Below are positions 30,676 through 39,752 of a DNA stretch of 64,000 bases, piece after piece (the stretch's first letter is position 1; the number at the start of each line of letters is the position of its first letter). This DNA comes from Saprospiraceae bacterium (GTDB lineage: Bacteria; Bacteroidota; Bacteroidia; Chitinophagales; Saprospiraceae), in assembly GCA_016714085.1 (NCBI GenBank), contig JADJNW010000004.1:496001-560000 (forward strand), written 5' to 3'. The notes under the pieces are model-generated. The model worked only from the letters and a program-made list of their open reading frames with translations, did no database searches and was not told the DNA's origin. The translations under genes and the position numbers were made by a program.

Positions 30676-31941
30676 TTATTTACACGTTTTATAAAATTGA
30701 TCCATTAATTGATGAAAATCAATCAAAGTATTTTCGGTCATCATACTGGAATTAGTAATGTTTCTGTGCATCAGCCAGATTTTATCAATCAATTCGCGCG
30801 GCACTTCTGATTTGGCGATCAATTTTTGTATAAATTCTTCATCCAATTCCTGCCCACGCAGGTGGTATCGCTCTCGAACGAAGTTCAGAAACAATTTCAT
30901 CTTTTGCAAGGCCAGTTTTTTATGACTGTTTTGCATAAAATATAATCGTCCGATAGTAGAAACAAATTCCAGCGAAGTATTCGCATTCGGCTCTAACACA
31001 GGAATGATGCGCTGCCTGCGTTTGGTGCGAAATAAAAGAAATAATAAGCCTATCGCGATCAACAAATACCAAGCCCAGGTAAGCGGTGGCTGACTCAAAA
31101 TATACTGCAGAGGACTTTCCTTAGAAAGACTCCGACTCCAGGGATCATTGCGGTAGCGCCCAAGCGCTTCAAAGGTTTTGCTGTACTCATCCCAATAAAT
31201 CTTGCCTTCCGGCAAATATGAAAATACCCGATGCGCATATTCCAAACTATTACTATCCAATAAATGATAATTAGTAAATGTGATGGGCACAGTATGTAAA
31301 TAAAATACACCATCACCATAATTTATTCTTGCAAAATGAATAAGCGTATCATTTAAATCGCCAAGCGGCTCAAGGTCGCCTTCACAGAAATAATCATTAT
31401 TAAAATGAGACCAATCATAAACCCTTGGTTTATTGCGATAAACATATTTGTAATAAAAATTATTTTTTGTGTGTAACTTCGGATCATATAAATTTAACTG
31501 AACCATCGTATCTTGGAAGATATTATAATCCGACCATTCTTCATAATGACATTCATCATAATATAAATAATCCATTAAATCTTTTGGAATCGTGAGGCTG
31601 GAAATAAATGCCGTATTCCCATTTTCAACGAAGGCCAGCAAGGCTTCCATATCCACCGAATCCATATATAATGCTTCACCTATAAAAATATAATTTGCAT
31701 GTAATAAACTATCTTCAGGCAGGTTGCCATTCACGCTGTCGCGCAATATTTCAAAGCCTTTGTCGGGGAAGTAATTCTTGAGTAATTCGGCAATAATAAA
31801 AGCGCCATAAGGTTGCTTGTTTTCGGCTTTATAATTAGGTTGCCAGCTAAAACGATTGCTTGGCCTTGGCCACAGCAAGAAAATCAGGATGGCAAAAACG
31901 GCAAGGATGCCAAATATGATTAAAATATGGCGTTTATTCAT
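30676..31941 (-). CDS. DUF4350-type membrane protein
   Basis: 421 residues. N-terminal helix (ILIIFGILAVFAILIFLLWP), then a soluble exported part with QPYGAFIIAELLKNYFPDKGFEIL and a GATase-like stretch (NYIFIGEALYMDSVDMEALLAFVENGNTAFISS). A second helix follows at about residue 290 (LTWAWYLLIAIGLLFLLFRTKRRQR), and a cytoplasmic tail. This matches the DUF4350 family that goes with MoxR/DUF58 genes. Its start overlaps the end of the DUF4129 gene by 4 nt (ATGA), so translation is coupled. Biochemical role unknown. Confidence 0.82.
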   Translation of the reverse strand: MNKRHILIIFGILAVFAILIFLLWPRPSNRFSWQPNYKAENKQPYGAFIIAELLKNYFPDKGFEILRDSVNGNLPEDSLLHANYIFIGEALYMDSVDMEALLAFVENGNTAFISSLTIPKDLMDYLYYDECHYEEWSDYNIFQDTMVQLNLYDPKLHTKNNFYYKYVYRNKPRVYDWSHFNNDYFCEGDLEPLGDLNDTLIHFARINYGDGVFYLHTVPITFTNYHLLDSNSLEYAHRVFSYLPEGKIYWDEYSKTFEALGRYRNDPWSRSLSKESPLQYILSQPPLTWAWYLLIAIGLLFLLFRTKRRQRIIPVLEPNANTSLEFVSTIGRLYFMQNSHKKLALQKMKLFLNFVRERYHLRGQELDEEFIQKLIAKSEVPRELIDKIWLMHRNITNSSMMTENTLIDFHQLMDQFYKTCK

Positions 31942-32666
31942 TTGATCGCTGGGCTTGAAATGGCGTGGATTTGTTGCATTATCGCTCGGAATTTCGGTTC
32001 TAAGCGCTGAAAATCAGGCGCATATATTGGGCTGCCACCATACCAAATACGCTCAAAAATGGCAGTTGTTTCCCGAAAAGGTGTAAATAATGTTGATGGA
32101 CGCATTTCGCGGAGGTAATCTTTATTCGTTTTATCTTTTTTCCAAAATATCATATTTTTTAATGATAATTCTTTTAAAATAGCTAAATAATATAAGCGAA
32201 CCGCTAATGCAAAATCTTGATTTTCAATTGCTTGTTGAATAAAATCATCCAGATTGGCTTCGTGAATATTTTCCTCAATTCGTTGTAAATCTATTGCAAT
32301 AACTTTTTTGCCAATTTTTTTATTTTTTGGATTATTTAAACCTAATAAGCTTCGTATCAATAATAATAAAACCGCTGCACCGATTATAATAATAATGAAT
32401 TTCATGATACCCGAAGCATTGCCGCCTTGAAAAAAAGAATTATTATTTCCTTTTTCCTTTTCTTTATTTTTTTCTTCTTTTTTGCGCTCTTTTTCCCGAT
32501 CCGCCGAGTAATCAATACCTTTTTTTGCACGTTCCCAGTCGGTTTTACTGAATTCATGCGGTTCGACTTCTACTTGCAAATAAGATTCTTCCGATGCTTG
32601 TGCATCCGCACCTATCGGAAAAATAATTAATATTATTATCAATATTATAAAAACTCTTGAAATCAT
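31938..32666 (-). CDS. DUF4129-type membrane protein
   Basis: 242 residues. Signal peptide (ILIIILIIFPIGADAQA), a lysine/glutamate-rich stretch (KEKEKEKNKEKEKG type, about residues 55-75), one membrane helix (IMKFIIIIIGAAVLLLLIRSLL, about 87-108) and a cytoplasmic tail. The tail holds FALAVRLYYLAILKELSLKNMIFWKKDKTNKDYLREM, the mark of DUF4129. Proteins of this type sit in MoxR-DUF58 clusters. Stop overlaps the DUF4350 start; the SpoIIM gene ends 36 nt upstream. Confidence 0.8.
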   Translation of the reverse strand: MISRVFIILIIILIIFPIGADAQASEESYLQVEVEPHEFSKTDWERAKKGIDYSADREKERKKEEKNKEKEKGNNNSFFQGGNASGIMKFIIIIIGAAVLLLLIRSLLGLNNPKNKKIGKKVIAIDLQRIEENIHEANLDDFIQQAIENQDFALAVRLYYLAILKELSLKNMIFWKKDKTNKDYLREMRPSTLFTPFRETTAIFERIWYGGSPIYAPDFQRLEPKFRAIMQQIHAISSPAIK

Positions 32667-32679
32667 TTCTTGAAATTTA

Positions 32680-32703
32680 AATTCACCCTATCACCCAGTT
32701 TAT
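32680..32703 (+). repeat. Short octad array at the SpoIIM stop
   Basis: AATTCACC, CTATCACC, CAGTTTAT; the last base touches the SpoIIM stop codon. Weak (three units), but the unit resembles the octads at 47168-47247 and 61992-62023. Confidence 0.45.
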
Positions 32704-34562
32704 TATGCCTCCTGCTCCAATCCTTTAATTCGCTTTGCTAATCCAATATCTTGAATACGTTCACGCAGGTGCGTGGCTTCGGCAATTTCTCGCAGGGTAT
32801 AATACATCATACCGAATCCGCTAAGAAAAAGCACCAGCACCAATTGCAATACCAGCATAGCAGTAAAAGTAAGTAAAATCGCACTTACTTGCTGCATCAT
32901 TACATCGTCTAAATAAACAACCCAGCTCACCAAATCAAGATAAAACCAAAGCACCATCGTATCGTTGATAAGGAAAAATAGTAGTCCTACCAATAAAAGC
33001 ACGACCAATAAACCAAGGGTTTTGCCCAAATTATTTTGTAATAATAAAAAAGTACGTCGAAGCCCTTGAAAAATATTAATATTTTCGACTTGCATTACAT
33101 AAGCCCATAATAATGATATAGGAATTAATAAAAGTATTAAATAAGGTGTATAAAATTGATAAAAATACAGGGCTATTAAAATTGGACTAATTGCTATCAT
33201 GTTTTTAGCGAAAGCAGCAAAAATCTCTGCTCGCGTACTTCTCTGTCCTTTTTTGTTTTCGCGGCGCAGCCAGGCGTAAGTGCCTGTGAGCAAAGCGCTT
33301 AATACAATAAGATTTAAAAAAGGAAGCCCCAATATTTGATCAGATTTAAAAAACTGTGGCAATGCTTTAAATGTGCCGAATAGTTGTGCCGGAAAAATGA
33401 ACTTGCCAGACAAATCAAATCCTGATAACAAGAAAGCGCCTGCACTAAAGAAAAGTGCATTAACAAAGGATAGGAATGCGATTTTGCCAAAATACTTAGT
33501 ATAAAAAATGAATACGTCCCCAAAGATTTCACCCGAAGATTTCACCAAAGTAAAGTCCAATTCTTGCGCACGATCGGCTGGGATTTTAACATCCAATAAT
33601 TTTTGATCAACCCTTCTGTTTCTGGCTTTTACAAATGGGTACCAGACAAAATATATCAAAACAAATAGAAAACAAACCAGAATAAATAAGCCTCTTACAA
33701 AATCAGGCGTGTCCGTATGCCTTGTCAAATAACCTTCGATGAAACCTGCCAAAATAATGATCGGAGCAATGCCCACCATAATCTTTACGCCTCGTCGCGC
33801 TGAACGCTGGAAAGCTTGTGCCCGCGTATGCGTGCCCGGAAATACAAGCCCTTTGCCCATCGTAATGCCGGCTGCGCCTGCAATAATGATCGCTGAAATC
33901 TCCAAGGTACCGTGTATCCAAATGGTGAGAAAGGATTCCCAGAACAAGCCTTTTTCGATAAAAAAATACTGAAAAGCCCCTACCATGATGCCGTTTTGAA
34001 TCATAATAGCAATGCTGCCTACGGCAAAAAAGACGCCCATCACAAAAGTGAGAAATGCTACCCAAAGATTATTGGCGGTGATGCCCAATGACATTCCGAA
34101 CTCCCCGCGCTGCTTGTACACACGCATCGGGTCGCCCGATTCAATGTTTTCTAAGGTCATGCTGACATAACCTTCGCCAAGAATCACTTTTACAAATTCC
34201 GGATCCATTGCACTCGAAAATGCGCCAATGCCAAAGGAAAGTAAAAAGACTAAAAACGCCAGCAGAAATTCGCGCCGGGCTTCATACACTAATAAAGGCA
34301 ATTCTTCCAGCCAAAACTGCATAAAACGCTTGAGCGGCGAGCGGCGACTTTTGTAAATGGTAAAGAAAATCCTTTGCGCCAGGCCATTCAGATAAACGCG
34401 TACCGAGCGGTTGGGGTAGAACGTGCGGGAATACGATAAATCATCGGTGATCTGGATGAATAAATCATTCAGTTTATCGGGATCGTGGTATTGCCCATCG
34501 AGCACAGATTCAAACTCTTGCCACTTTTGCCTATTTTGTCGAATAAAACTTGTTTCTCGCAT
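32703..34562 (-). CDS. SpoIIM (stage II sporulation protein M) family membrane protein
   Basis: 619 residues. The N-terminal cytoplasmic part (KWQEFESVLDGQYHDPDKLNDLFIQITDDLSYSRTFYP) and the first membrane half (residues about 95-310, including GIGAFSSAMD, SLGITANNLWVAFLTFVMGVFFAVGS and WIHGTLEISAIIIAGAAGITMGKGLV) are the SpoIIM/DUF95 domain. The second half adds about six more helices of no recognised family. The organism need not sporulate; the family is widespread in non-sporulating Bacteroidota beside MoxR/DUF58 genes. First gene of the minus-strand cluster, divergent from the RDD gene. Confidence 0.87.
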   Translation of the reverse strand: MRETSFIRQNRQKWQEFESVLDGQYHDPDKLNDLFIQITDDLSYSRTFYPNRSVRVYLNGLAQRIFFTIYKSRRSPLKRFMQFWLEELPLLVYEARREFLLAFLVFLLSFGIGAFSSAMDPEFVKVILGEGYVSMTLENIESGDPMRVYKQRGEFGMSLGITANNLWVAFLTFVMGVFFAVGSIAIMIQNGIMVGAFQYFFIEKGLFWESFLTIWIHGTLEISAIIIAGAAGITMGKGLVFPGTHTRAQAFQRSARRGVKIMVGIAPIIILAGFIEGYLTRHTDTPDFVRGLFILVCFLFVLIYFVWYPFVKARNRRVDQKLLDVKIPADRAQELDFTLVKSSGEIFGDVFIFYTKYFGKIAFLSFVNALFFSAGAFLLSGFDLSGKFIFPAQLFGTFKALPQFFKSDQILGLPFLNLIVLSALLTGTYAWLRRENKKGQRSTRAEIFAAFAKNMIAISPILIALYFYQFYTPYLILLLIPISLLWAYVMQVENINIFQGLRRTFLLLQNNLGKTLGLLVVLLLVGLLFFLINDTMVLWFYLDLVSWVVYLDDVMMQQVSAILLTFTAMLVLQLVLVLFLSGFGMMYYTLREIAEATHLRERIQDIGLAKRIKGLEQEA

Positions 34563-34569
34563 TTTTTTT

Positions 34570-34625
34570 AGATGTCGGAGTTTGGAGCAGAGAAGTCTGA
34601 CATCCCACTTCTGACTTCCCTCATC
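34570..34625. repeat. Inverted heptad array upstream of the SpoIIM gene
   Basis: AGATGTC, GGAGTTT, GGAGCAG, AGAAGTC, TGACATC, CCACTTC, TGACTTC, CCTCATC: eight units in phase, changing from purine-rich to pyrimidine-rich in the middle. It starts 8 nt from the SpoIIM start codon, so it would be in its leader. Confidence 0.75.
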
Positions 34626-34693
34626 TTAAAGTTAGAGGTGCATTTTATGAAAATATTTTCGCAATTACAACACTCTGCACCAACCCAAAAACC

Positions 34694-34701
34694 TATTTTT
34701 G
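34694..34701 (+). promoter_or_regulatory. -7 box for the RDD gene
   Basis: TATTTTTG matches TAnnTTTG. The start codon is at 34768, and the heptad array 34725-34759 lies in the leader. Confidence 0.5.
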
Positions 34702-34724
34702 TAAAATAATATTACTTTTAAGAA

Positions 34725-34759
34725 AAGTCTGACCGCTTGTGTCTGGCTTCTGTCATCTC
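34725..34759 (+). repeat. Heptad array in the RDD gene leader
   Basis: AAGTCTG, ACCGCTT, GTGTCTG, GCTTCTG, TCATCTC: five units. TCTG or CTT closes the first four. Confidence 0.6.
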
Positions 34760-34767
34760 AACAAATT

Positions 34768-35511
34768 ATGCAAACCATAGACATCCGCACTACCCAAAAC
34801 GTGACTATCGAATACGAACTCGCCTCTTTACGCGAGCGCGCTTTGGCCTTTCTGGTGGATGGGCTTATCGTGCTGGCGATTTATTATCTTTTATTGATTT
34901 TGATGATCGGCGCTTTCGGGGACTCACTTTTGGGAGGTATGTTGGGCGGCTTTATTTATGGCTTATTGCCAATTGTAGGATTTATGGCATACCAGTTTTT
35001 TTCGGAAATATTTGCCAATGGGCAATCCTGGGGCAAAAAGGCACTGGGAATCAAGGTGGTAAGGGTAGATGGCGCTGAGCCGGGCCTGAGCGATTATTTT
35101 TTGCGTGCTATATTTCACATGATCGATAGTTTGGCTTCGTTAGGTGTGCTGGCAGCTTTATTGATTAGCTCTTCCCCTAAGAATCAACGCCTTGGGGATA
35201 TGACGGCCAATACAACTGTCATCAAAGCGCGAACCCAGGCGCGATTTCGATTGGAAGATATTTTAAAAATCAGTTCGATTGAAAATTATCAACCCGTTTA
35301 TCCTGAAGTGCGTCGCCTCAGCGAACAAGATATGTTATTAATCAAGCATCTCATCGCCCGCTACCGCCAATATCCTAACCCCGCGCACGAACAAGCCGTC
35401 GACGAAGCCGTAGTGCATTTGACCACTTTGCTCGATATTTCTGACAAACCCAAGAATAAAATCGAGTTTTTAAAAACCTTGATTCGGGATTATATCGTTT
35501 TAACGCGCTGA
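34768..35511 (+). CDS. RDD family membrane protein
   Basis: 247 residues. RDD domain in residues 10-155: VTIEYELASLRERALAFLVDGLIVLAIYYLLLI holds the first Arg/Asp motif. Two more helices follow (GFIYGLLPIVGFMAYQFFSEI and LASLGVLAALLISSS), with SWGKKALGIKVVRVDG and KNQRLGDMTANTTVIKA. The C-terminal 90 residues are cytoplasmic and Arg/Glu-rich. RDD proteins are often found with MoxR/DUF58/SpoIIM clusters. Some are linked to transport or osmoprotection, but the role here is open. Divergent from the SpoIIM gene. Confidence 0.9.
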   Translation: MQTIDIRTTQNVTIEYELASLRERALAFLVDGLIVLAIYYLLLILMIGAFGDSLLGGMLGGFIYGLLPIVGFMAYQFFSEIFANGQSWGKKALGIKVVRVDGAEPGLSDYFLRAIFHMIDSLASLGVLAALLISSSPKNQRLGDMTANTTVIKARTQARFRLEDILKISSIENYQPVYPEVRRLSEQDMLLIKHLIARYRQYPNPAHEQAVDEAVVHLTTLLDISDKPKNKIEFLKTLIRDYIVLTR

Positions 35512-35518
35512 TTAAAAA

Positions 35519-35602
35519 GTACGAGGTACGAACGACGATTTACGATGGAATTGTTCGACTTTTGCATCTCTAAAATCTTAAATTGTCAATATTTAAAGGT
35601 GA
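35519..35602 (+). repeat. Heptad array from the RDD stop to the rlmD start
   Basis: GTACGAG, GTACGAA, CGACGAT, TTACGAT, then GGAATTG, TTCGACT, TTTGCAT, CTCTAAA, ATCTTAA, ATTGTCA, ATATTTA, AAGGTGA, followed by the rlmD ATG exactly in phase. The first four and the middle units are clear. The last three may be chance. Confidence 0.65.
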
Positions 35603-37009
35603 ATGAAGTCAAAAAAGAAAAAAGTTTTACAGCATATTGAAATTACTGGTATTGCCGATAAGGGCAAAAGCGTAGGACGAACGACTGATGGGCAAGTAAT
35701 TTTTGTAGAAAACGTTGCTCCCGGCGATATCGTAGATGTACTGGTGCTGCACAAGAAAGCAGGATTCATGCAAGGTAAGCCCTTACATTTTCATCGATAT
35801 TCCAAAGATCGGGTCGAGCCTTTTTGTGAACATTATAACCTTTGCGGCGGCTGCAAGTGGCAACATTTGAGCTACGAGGCGCAATTAAGGCATAAGCAAT
35901 TGGTCGTAGAAAATGCGCTTCAACGCATTGGCAAAGTACAAGTACATGATTTTCAGTCGATTTTACCTGCATCAGAAACGCAATATTATCGAAATAAATT
36001 AGAATTTGCTTTTTCCAACAAACGCTGGCTGACCAGAGAAGAAATCGGCACAGGCGAGGATTTAATTCATCGTAATGGCTTGGGGTTTCATCGCCCCGGC
36101 GAATTCGATAAAATTGTGGATATTCAGCATTGTTGGTTACAGCCTGACCCGTCTAATGAAATTCGGAATGAAATTCGCCACATTGCATTCAATCAGGATT
36201 TAAGTTTTTATGATACCAGATCAAAGGAAGGATTTTTGCGCAGCGTGGTGGTTCGTACAACTACGACGGGCGAAGTGATGTTGGTGTTTAGTTTTGGTGA
36301 AGAAGATAATAAAAAAACGAAGCTTTTTTTGGATGCTGTTTTAAAACGCTTTCCGGATATTACAACTATTTGCTATTGTATTAATACAAAAGTAAATGAT
36401 TACTTAATGGATTTGGAAATGTTTACATGGGATGGTAAAGGTTATATCGAAGAAGAATTGGGGCATGTGCGATTTAAAATTAGTCCAAAATCTTTTTTCC
36501 AAACCAATACTCGCCAGGGTAAAGCTTTGTATGATACTGCGGTGGAATTTGCTGATTTACAAGGTAATGAAAATGTATATGATTTATATACGGGTGTAGG
36601 AAGCATCGCTTTATACCTCGCTCAATATTGTCGGCAGGTAGTAGGCATCGAAGAAATCGAGGCCGCGATTGATGATTCTAAAGAAAATGCACAACTAAAT
36701 AATATTAATAATACCGTTTTTTATGCCGGTGATGTAAAAGATATTTTGACTGTTGATTTTGTAGAAAAATATGGCAAACCAGATGCATTGATTACCGATC
36801 CGCCTCGCGCCGGAATGCATCCACAAGTAGTAGAAATGCTGCTTCAATTGGAATCCCCGAAGATCGTGTACGTAAGTTGTAATCCTGCCACACAGGCGCG
36901 TGATCTACATTTACTAAGTATTAAATATGATGTAATAAAAATGCGTCCTGTTGATATGTTTCCGCATACGCATCATATTGAGAGCGTTGCTTTATTAGAA
37001 TTGCGATAA
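35603..37009 (+). CDS. rlmD: 23S rRNA (uracil-5-)-methyltransferase, RlmD/RumA type
   Basis: 468 residues. An N-terminal TRAM domain (residues 8-60, DGQVIFVENVAPGDIVDVLVL) is followed by the 4Fe-4S cysteines CEHYNLCGGCKW and a fourth in DIQHCWL. The SAM-binding fold (NVYDLYTGVGSIALYLAQYC, then TDPPRAGMHPQVVEML) follows, and the catalytic Cys lies in VYVSCNPATQARDL. Uses S-adenosylmethionine to methylate a uridine to m5U in 23S rRNA. In Bacteroidota the exact uridine is not certain from sequence alone (RlmD versus RlmCD). Single gene with a heptad leader. Confidence 0.93.
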   Translation: MKSKKKKVLQHIEITGIADKGKSVGRTTDGQVIFVENVAPGDIVDVLVLHKKAGFMQGKPLHFHRYSKDRVEPFCEHYNLCGGCKWQHLSYEAQLRHKQLVVENALQRIGKVQVHDFQSILPASETQYYRNKLEFAFSNKRWLTREEIGTGEDLIHRNGLGFHRPGEFDKIVDIQHCWLQPDPSNEIRNEIRHIAFNQDLSFYDTRSKEGFLRSVVVRTTTTGEVMLVFSFGEEDNKKTKLFLDAVLKRFPDITTICYCINTKVNDYLMDLEMFTWDGKGYIEEELGHVRFKISPKSFFQTNTRQGKALYDTAVEFADLQGNENVYDLYTGVGSIALYLAQYCRQVVGIEEIEAAIDDSKENAQLNNINNTVFYAGDVKDILTVDFVEKYGKPDALITDPPRAGMHPQVVEMLLQLESPKIVYVSCNPATQARDLHLLSIKYDVIKMRPVDMFPHTHHIESVALLELR

Positions 37010-37047
37010 AAAGAAAAGGGGTTGGCAGCACTTGGCTGCACAACCCG
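37005..37047 (-). terminator. Terminator of the response-regulator gene
   Basis: GGGTTG (37019-37024) plus GCAGC (37025-37029) pair with GCTGC (37035-37039) and CAACCC (37041-37046): 11 pairs with one bulged A. Read on the minus strand it is followed by CCTTTTCTTTTT, a T-tract. It therefore ends the minus-strand transcript that stops at 37086, and may also work for rlmD. Confidence 0.75.
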
Positions 37048-37085
37048 TAATCATAATCCCAAAAACTAATCTTTATGAAAAATCT

Positions 37086-37808
37086 TTAAGCTTTTTCTTC
37101 TTCCTTTACAAGCAACTGAAAACCATTGCCATGAATATTAACGATTTCAATATTTTCGTCGCGCTTTAAATATTTACGCAGTTTTGTAACAAAAACATCC
37201 ATACTACGCGCCGTGAAATAATTATCTTCTCCCCAAATCCTCGTCAAAGCCTCCGATCTCGGCAAAATATCATTTAAATGTACTGCAAACATACGCAAAA
37301 GTTGCGCTTCTTTGGGCGATAATTTGATTTTTTCTTCTTCCTCGCCACTAAAACTAAACGTTAAGATACGCAAAGGATAATTAAAATGATACTTTCCTAT
37401 ATAAAATTCTTTAATTTCATCCTTAGGATCGGGTTTTTGCTGGCTGCGCTTCAAGATTGCCTGGATTCGATATAATAATTCTTCCGAGTTGAAAGGCTTA
37501 CTGATATAATCATCGGCGCCAATTTTGAAGCCTTTGAGCACATCGTCCTTCATGGTTTTGGCAGTCAGAAAAATAATCGGCATTTCGGTGTCTTTTTCCC
37601 GAATTTCTTTTGCCAAAGTAAAGCCATCTTTTTTAGGCATCATTACATCGAAAATGCAAAGATCGAAATTTCCTTTTTTATAACTTTCCAATCCCTGTAC
37701 CCCATCGGTGGCTAACATTACTTCATAATCGTGCATTTCAAGATAAGACCTTAATACATCGCCGAAGTTTTGGTCAACTTCCACCAATAGGATTTTGTTG
37801 TTTGCCAT
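37086..37808 (-). CDS. OmpR/PhoB-family response regulator
   Basis: 240 residues from ATG 37808; longer frames to 37928 have no good start. Receiver domain with phospho-acceptor Asp54 (LCIFDVMMPKKDG), Thr in IIFLTAKT and Lys in DDYISKPF. The acidic pocket has EVD in place of the usual EDD. The C-terminal winged helix (IKLSPKEAQLLRMFAVHLNDILPRSEALTRIWGEDNYFTARSMDVFVTKLRKYL) binds DNA. Encoded 128 nt after the histidine kinase on the same strand. The pair resembles the RprX/RprY type of Bacteroidota, whose signal is not known. Confidence 0.94.
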   Translation of the reverse strand: MANNKILLVEVDQNFGDVLRSYLEMHDYEVMLATDGVQGLESYKKGNFDLCIFDVMMPKKDGFTLAKEIREKDTEMPIIFLTAKTMKDDVLKGFKIGADDYISKPFNSEELLYRIQAILKRSQQKPDPKDEIKEFYIGKYHFNYPLRILTFSFSGEEEEKIKLSPKEAQLLRMFAVHLNDILPRSEALTRIWGEDNYFTARSMDVFVTKLRKYLKRDENIEIVNIHGNGFQLLVKEEEKA

Positions 37809-37936
37809 CTTTTTCTTTTGGGTGACTGTTTTTGGATACCGGTTATTAATTAGCTTTGAATAGAATAACAAAACAGAATTAATAATATGAAAACGAATTA
37901 CACCCGATAAATAATATCCGATAACCAATTACATCA

Positions 37937-39454
37937 TCACTTATTTTCTACTTTAAAAGGGAAGAACAATATAAAACTACTGCCCTTGCCCAATTCGCTT
38001 TTTACATCAATATTGCCCTTGTGGGCGGTCATCATGGCTTTCACATAGCTCAAGCCCAGACCAAAGCCTTTTACATCATGCAAATCACCTGTGTGCACCC
38101 GATAAAATTTATCGAAAATATGCTTTCTGGCTTCTTTGCTCATTCCCATTCCTTTATCTTCTACGGTTACTTCCACGCCGCCGGATACGTTACGAGAATG
38201 CACTGTTATTTCTGGATTTTCGGGGGAATACTTATTGGCATTATCCAATAAGTTGTTGATGATATTTGAAATATGCGTCAAGTCGCCTTGTACAATAGGA
38301 TTGGTAGCTTCCAAAACCGCTTTGGCCATGCCGGAGCGCTTTTCTACTTGCAACCCTATATTTTCAATGGCGTATTCGATCACTTCATGCAAATTCACTT
38401 CCGCCAGTTTTAGGGAGAAATCCTGTTTTTCAATTACTGCCATCTGCAACACTTTCTCCACTTGATTATTCATACGAATATTTTCCTGTTTTATTATGTT
38501 GGCGAATCGCCGCACTTTGTCACTATTATTAGAAATCATCGGGCTGGTAATCGAATCTGCTGCCAGGGAAATCGTCGCAATTGGCGTTTTGAATTCATGG
38601 GTCATGTTGTTGATGAAGTCATTCTTCATCTCCGAGATTTTCTTTTGCGTCAAAATGACATTGATTGTATAGCTGAAACACAACAAAATAATAGCAGTAA
38701 AAAGCAATGTGCCCACAAAACTTAGCCAGGCGGAGCGCCACACATAGTTATTTTTATTAGGAAAATGCACCATGAGCAAACCCGGCGAAGGTGTTTCTTT
38801 TGGAAACATATTCGCTCGAAAACTCGAATTATATATATTTTTATAGCCCGGTAGGATTTCAGTTGGCTGTGCCTCTTCCACTACATAATGCCCGTCCACA
38901 ATTACAAAACTGCTGGTTTCTTTAGAAAAAACACCAAAATTATAACCAATATCAATGCCTCTATTCGCCAACTCCTGCCGCAAGGTCATTTGTAAATGTT
39001 TAAGATCCACGCGCTCCGCCAGCGGAATACTCTGCATCCCTTGTTGATAATAAGCTAATAACGTTTGAGAGGCTTTATCTCGATTCGTAACGCATTCAGG
39101 ACAATTGCATGTATTATAAAAATCCTCCAAGAGATTATCCAAAATATTATTAGACCCGAAAGATTTATCGGTCAATTCATCCAGCTTGATCCATCCTTCC
39201 TCGAAGCCCGCTGCCGCTATTTCTTTTTGAAAATAACTTTTAGAAAAACCATTCCAGGAATGGCTGAAAACTTCCCGTCGCTCCTCTTCTTCCAGGTAGC
39301 GTACCACTGTCTTGAGGGCATCCATTACATCTTTTTCAAATTTATCCTCATTGACGCGAATGGACGTAAAAATAAGGCTCATCTGCAGCCATAATACGCC
39401 TATGACGGCAGCACTCATCAAACCAATAATCAGCCAGATTGCCTTTTTATTCAT
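37937..39454 (-). CDS. Sensor histidine kinase
   Basis: 505 residues. N-terminal membrane helix (IWLIIGLMSAAVIGVLWLQMSLIF), periplasmic domain about 35-240, second helix (WLSFVGTLLFTAIILLCFSYTINVIL), then the H-box NNMTHEFKTPIATISLAADSI with the phosphorylated His near residue 285. The N-box is ISNIINNLLDNANKYS, with G-boxes VEDKGMGMSKEARKHIFDKFYRV and GFGLGLSYVKAM. The periplasmic domain has an unusual CNCPEC cluster at about residues 115-120 that could bind metal or form disulfides. Partner of the regulator downstream. Confidence 0.94.
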   Translation of the reverse strand: MNKKAIWLIIGLMSAAVIGVLWLQMSLIFTSIRVNEDKFEKDVMDALKTVVRYLEEEERREVFSHSWNGFSKSYFQKEIAAAGFEEGWIKLDELTDKSFGSNNILDNLLEDFYNTCNCPECVTNRDKASQTLLAYYQQGMQSIPLAERVDLKHLQMTLRQELANRGIDIGYNFGVFSKETSSFVIVDGHYVVEEAQPTEILPGYKNIYNSSFRANMFPKETPSPGLLMVHFPNKNNYVWRSAWLSFVGTLLFTAIILLCFSYTINVILTQKKISEMKNDFINNMTHEFKTPIATISLAADSITSPMISNNSDKVRRFANIIKQENIRMNNQVEKVLQMAVIEKQDFSLKLAEVNLHEVIEYAIENIGLQVEKRSGMAKAVLEATNPIVQGDLTHISNIINNLLDNANKYSPENPEITVHSRNVSGGVEVTVEDKGMGMSKEARKHIFDKFYRVHTGDLHDVKGFGLGLSYVKAMMTAHKGNIDVKSELGKGSSFILFFPFKVENK

Positions 39455-39669
39455 CGAATTTTTTTTGCACAGGAGTGAATCTCAAATGTTAAAATTAACG
39501 TTTTTTACAAATTTAGAGATTCAAAGGATGCTCCGTTGTACTTTAACAGACATTTAACGCCTGCCAATCAAGCAATTGCCAAATCAACAATCGATTATCA
39601 ATTGTTAAATTTTGCACACAAAAAACGTCTGTTCGTATGGAAATGTTTTGTGAGGACGAGGTTTTTGAA

Positions 39670-39752
39670 GAATGAATGATTGATTGAATGATAGAATGAT
39701 CGATTAAGATAATGTATATTCGATCATTCTATTATCCAGTCATCCAATTATT
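39670..39752. repeat. Inverted octad array downstream of sprA
   Basis: Left arm GAATGAAT, GATTGATT, GAATGATA, GAATGATC (39670-39701), also 4-nt periodic. Right arm CGATCATT, CTATTATC, CAGTCATC, CAATTATT (39721-39752), which runs into the sprA stop codon. TAGAATGATCGA and TCGATCATTCTA are exact complements. A likely transcript end for sprA. Confidence 0.75.
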
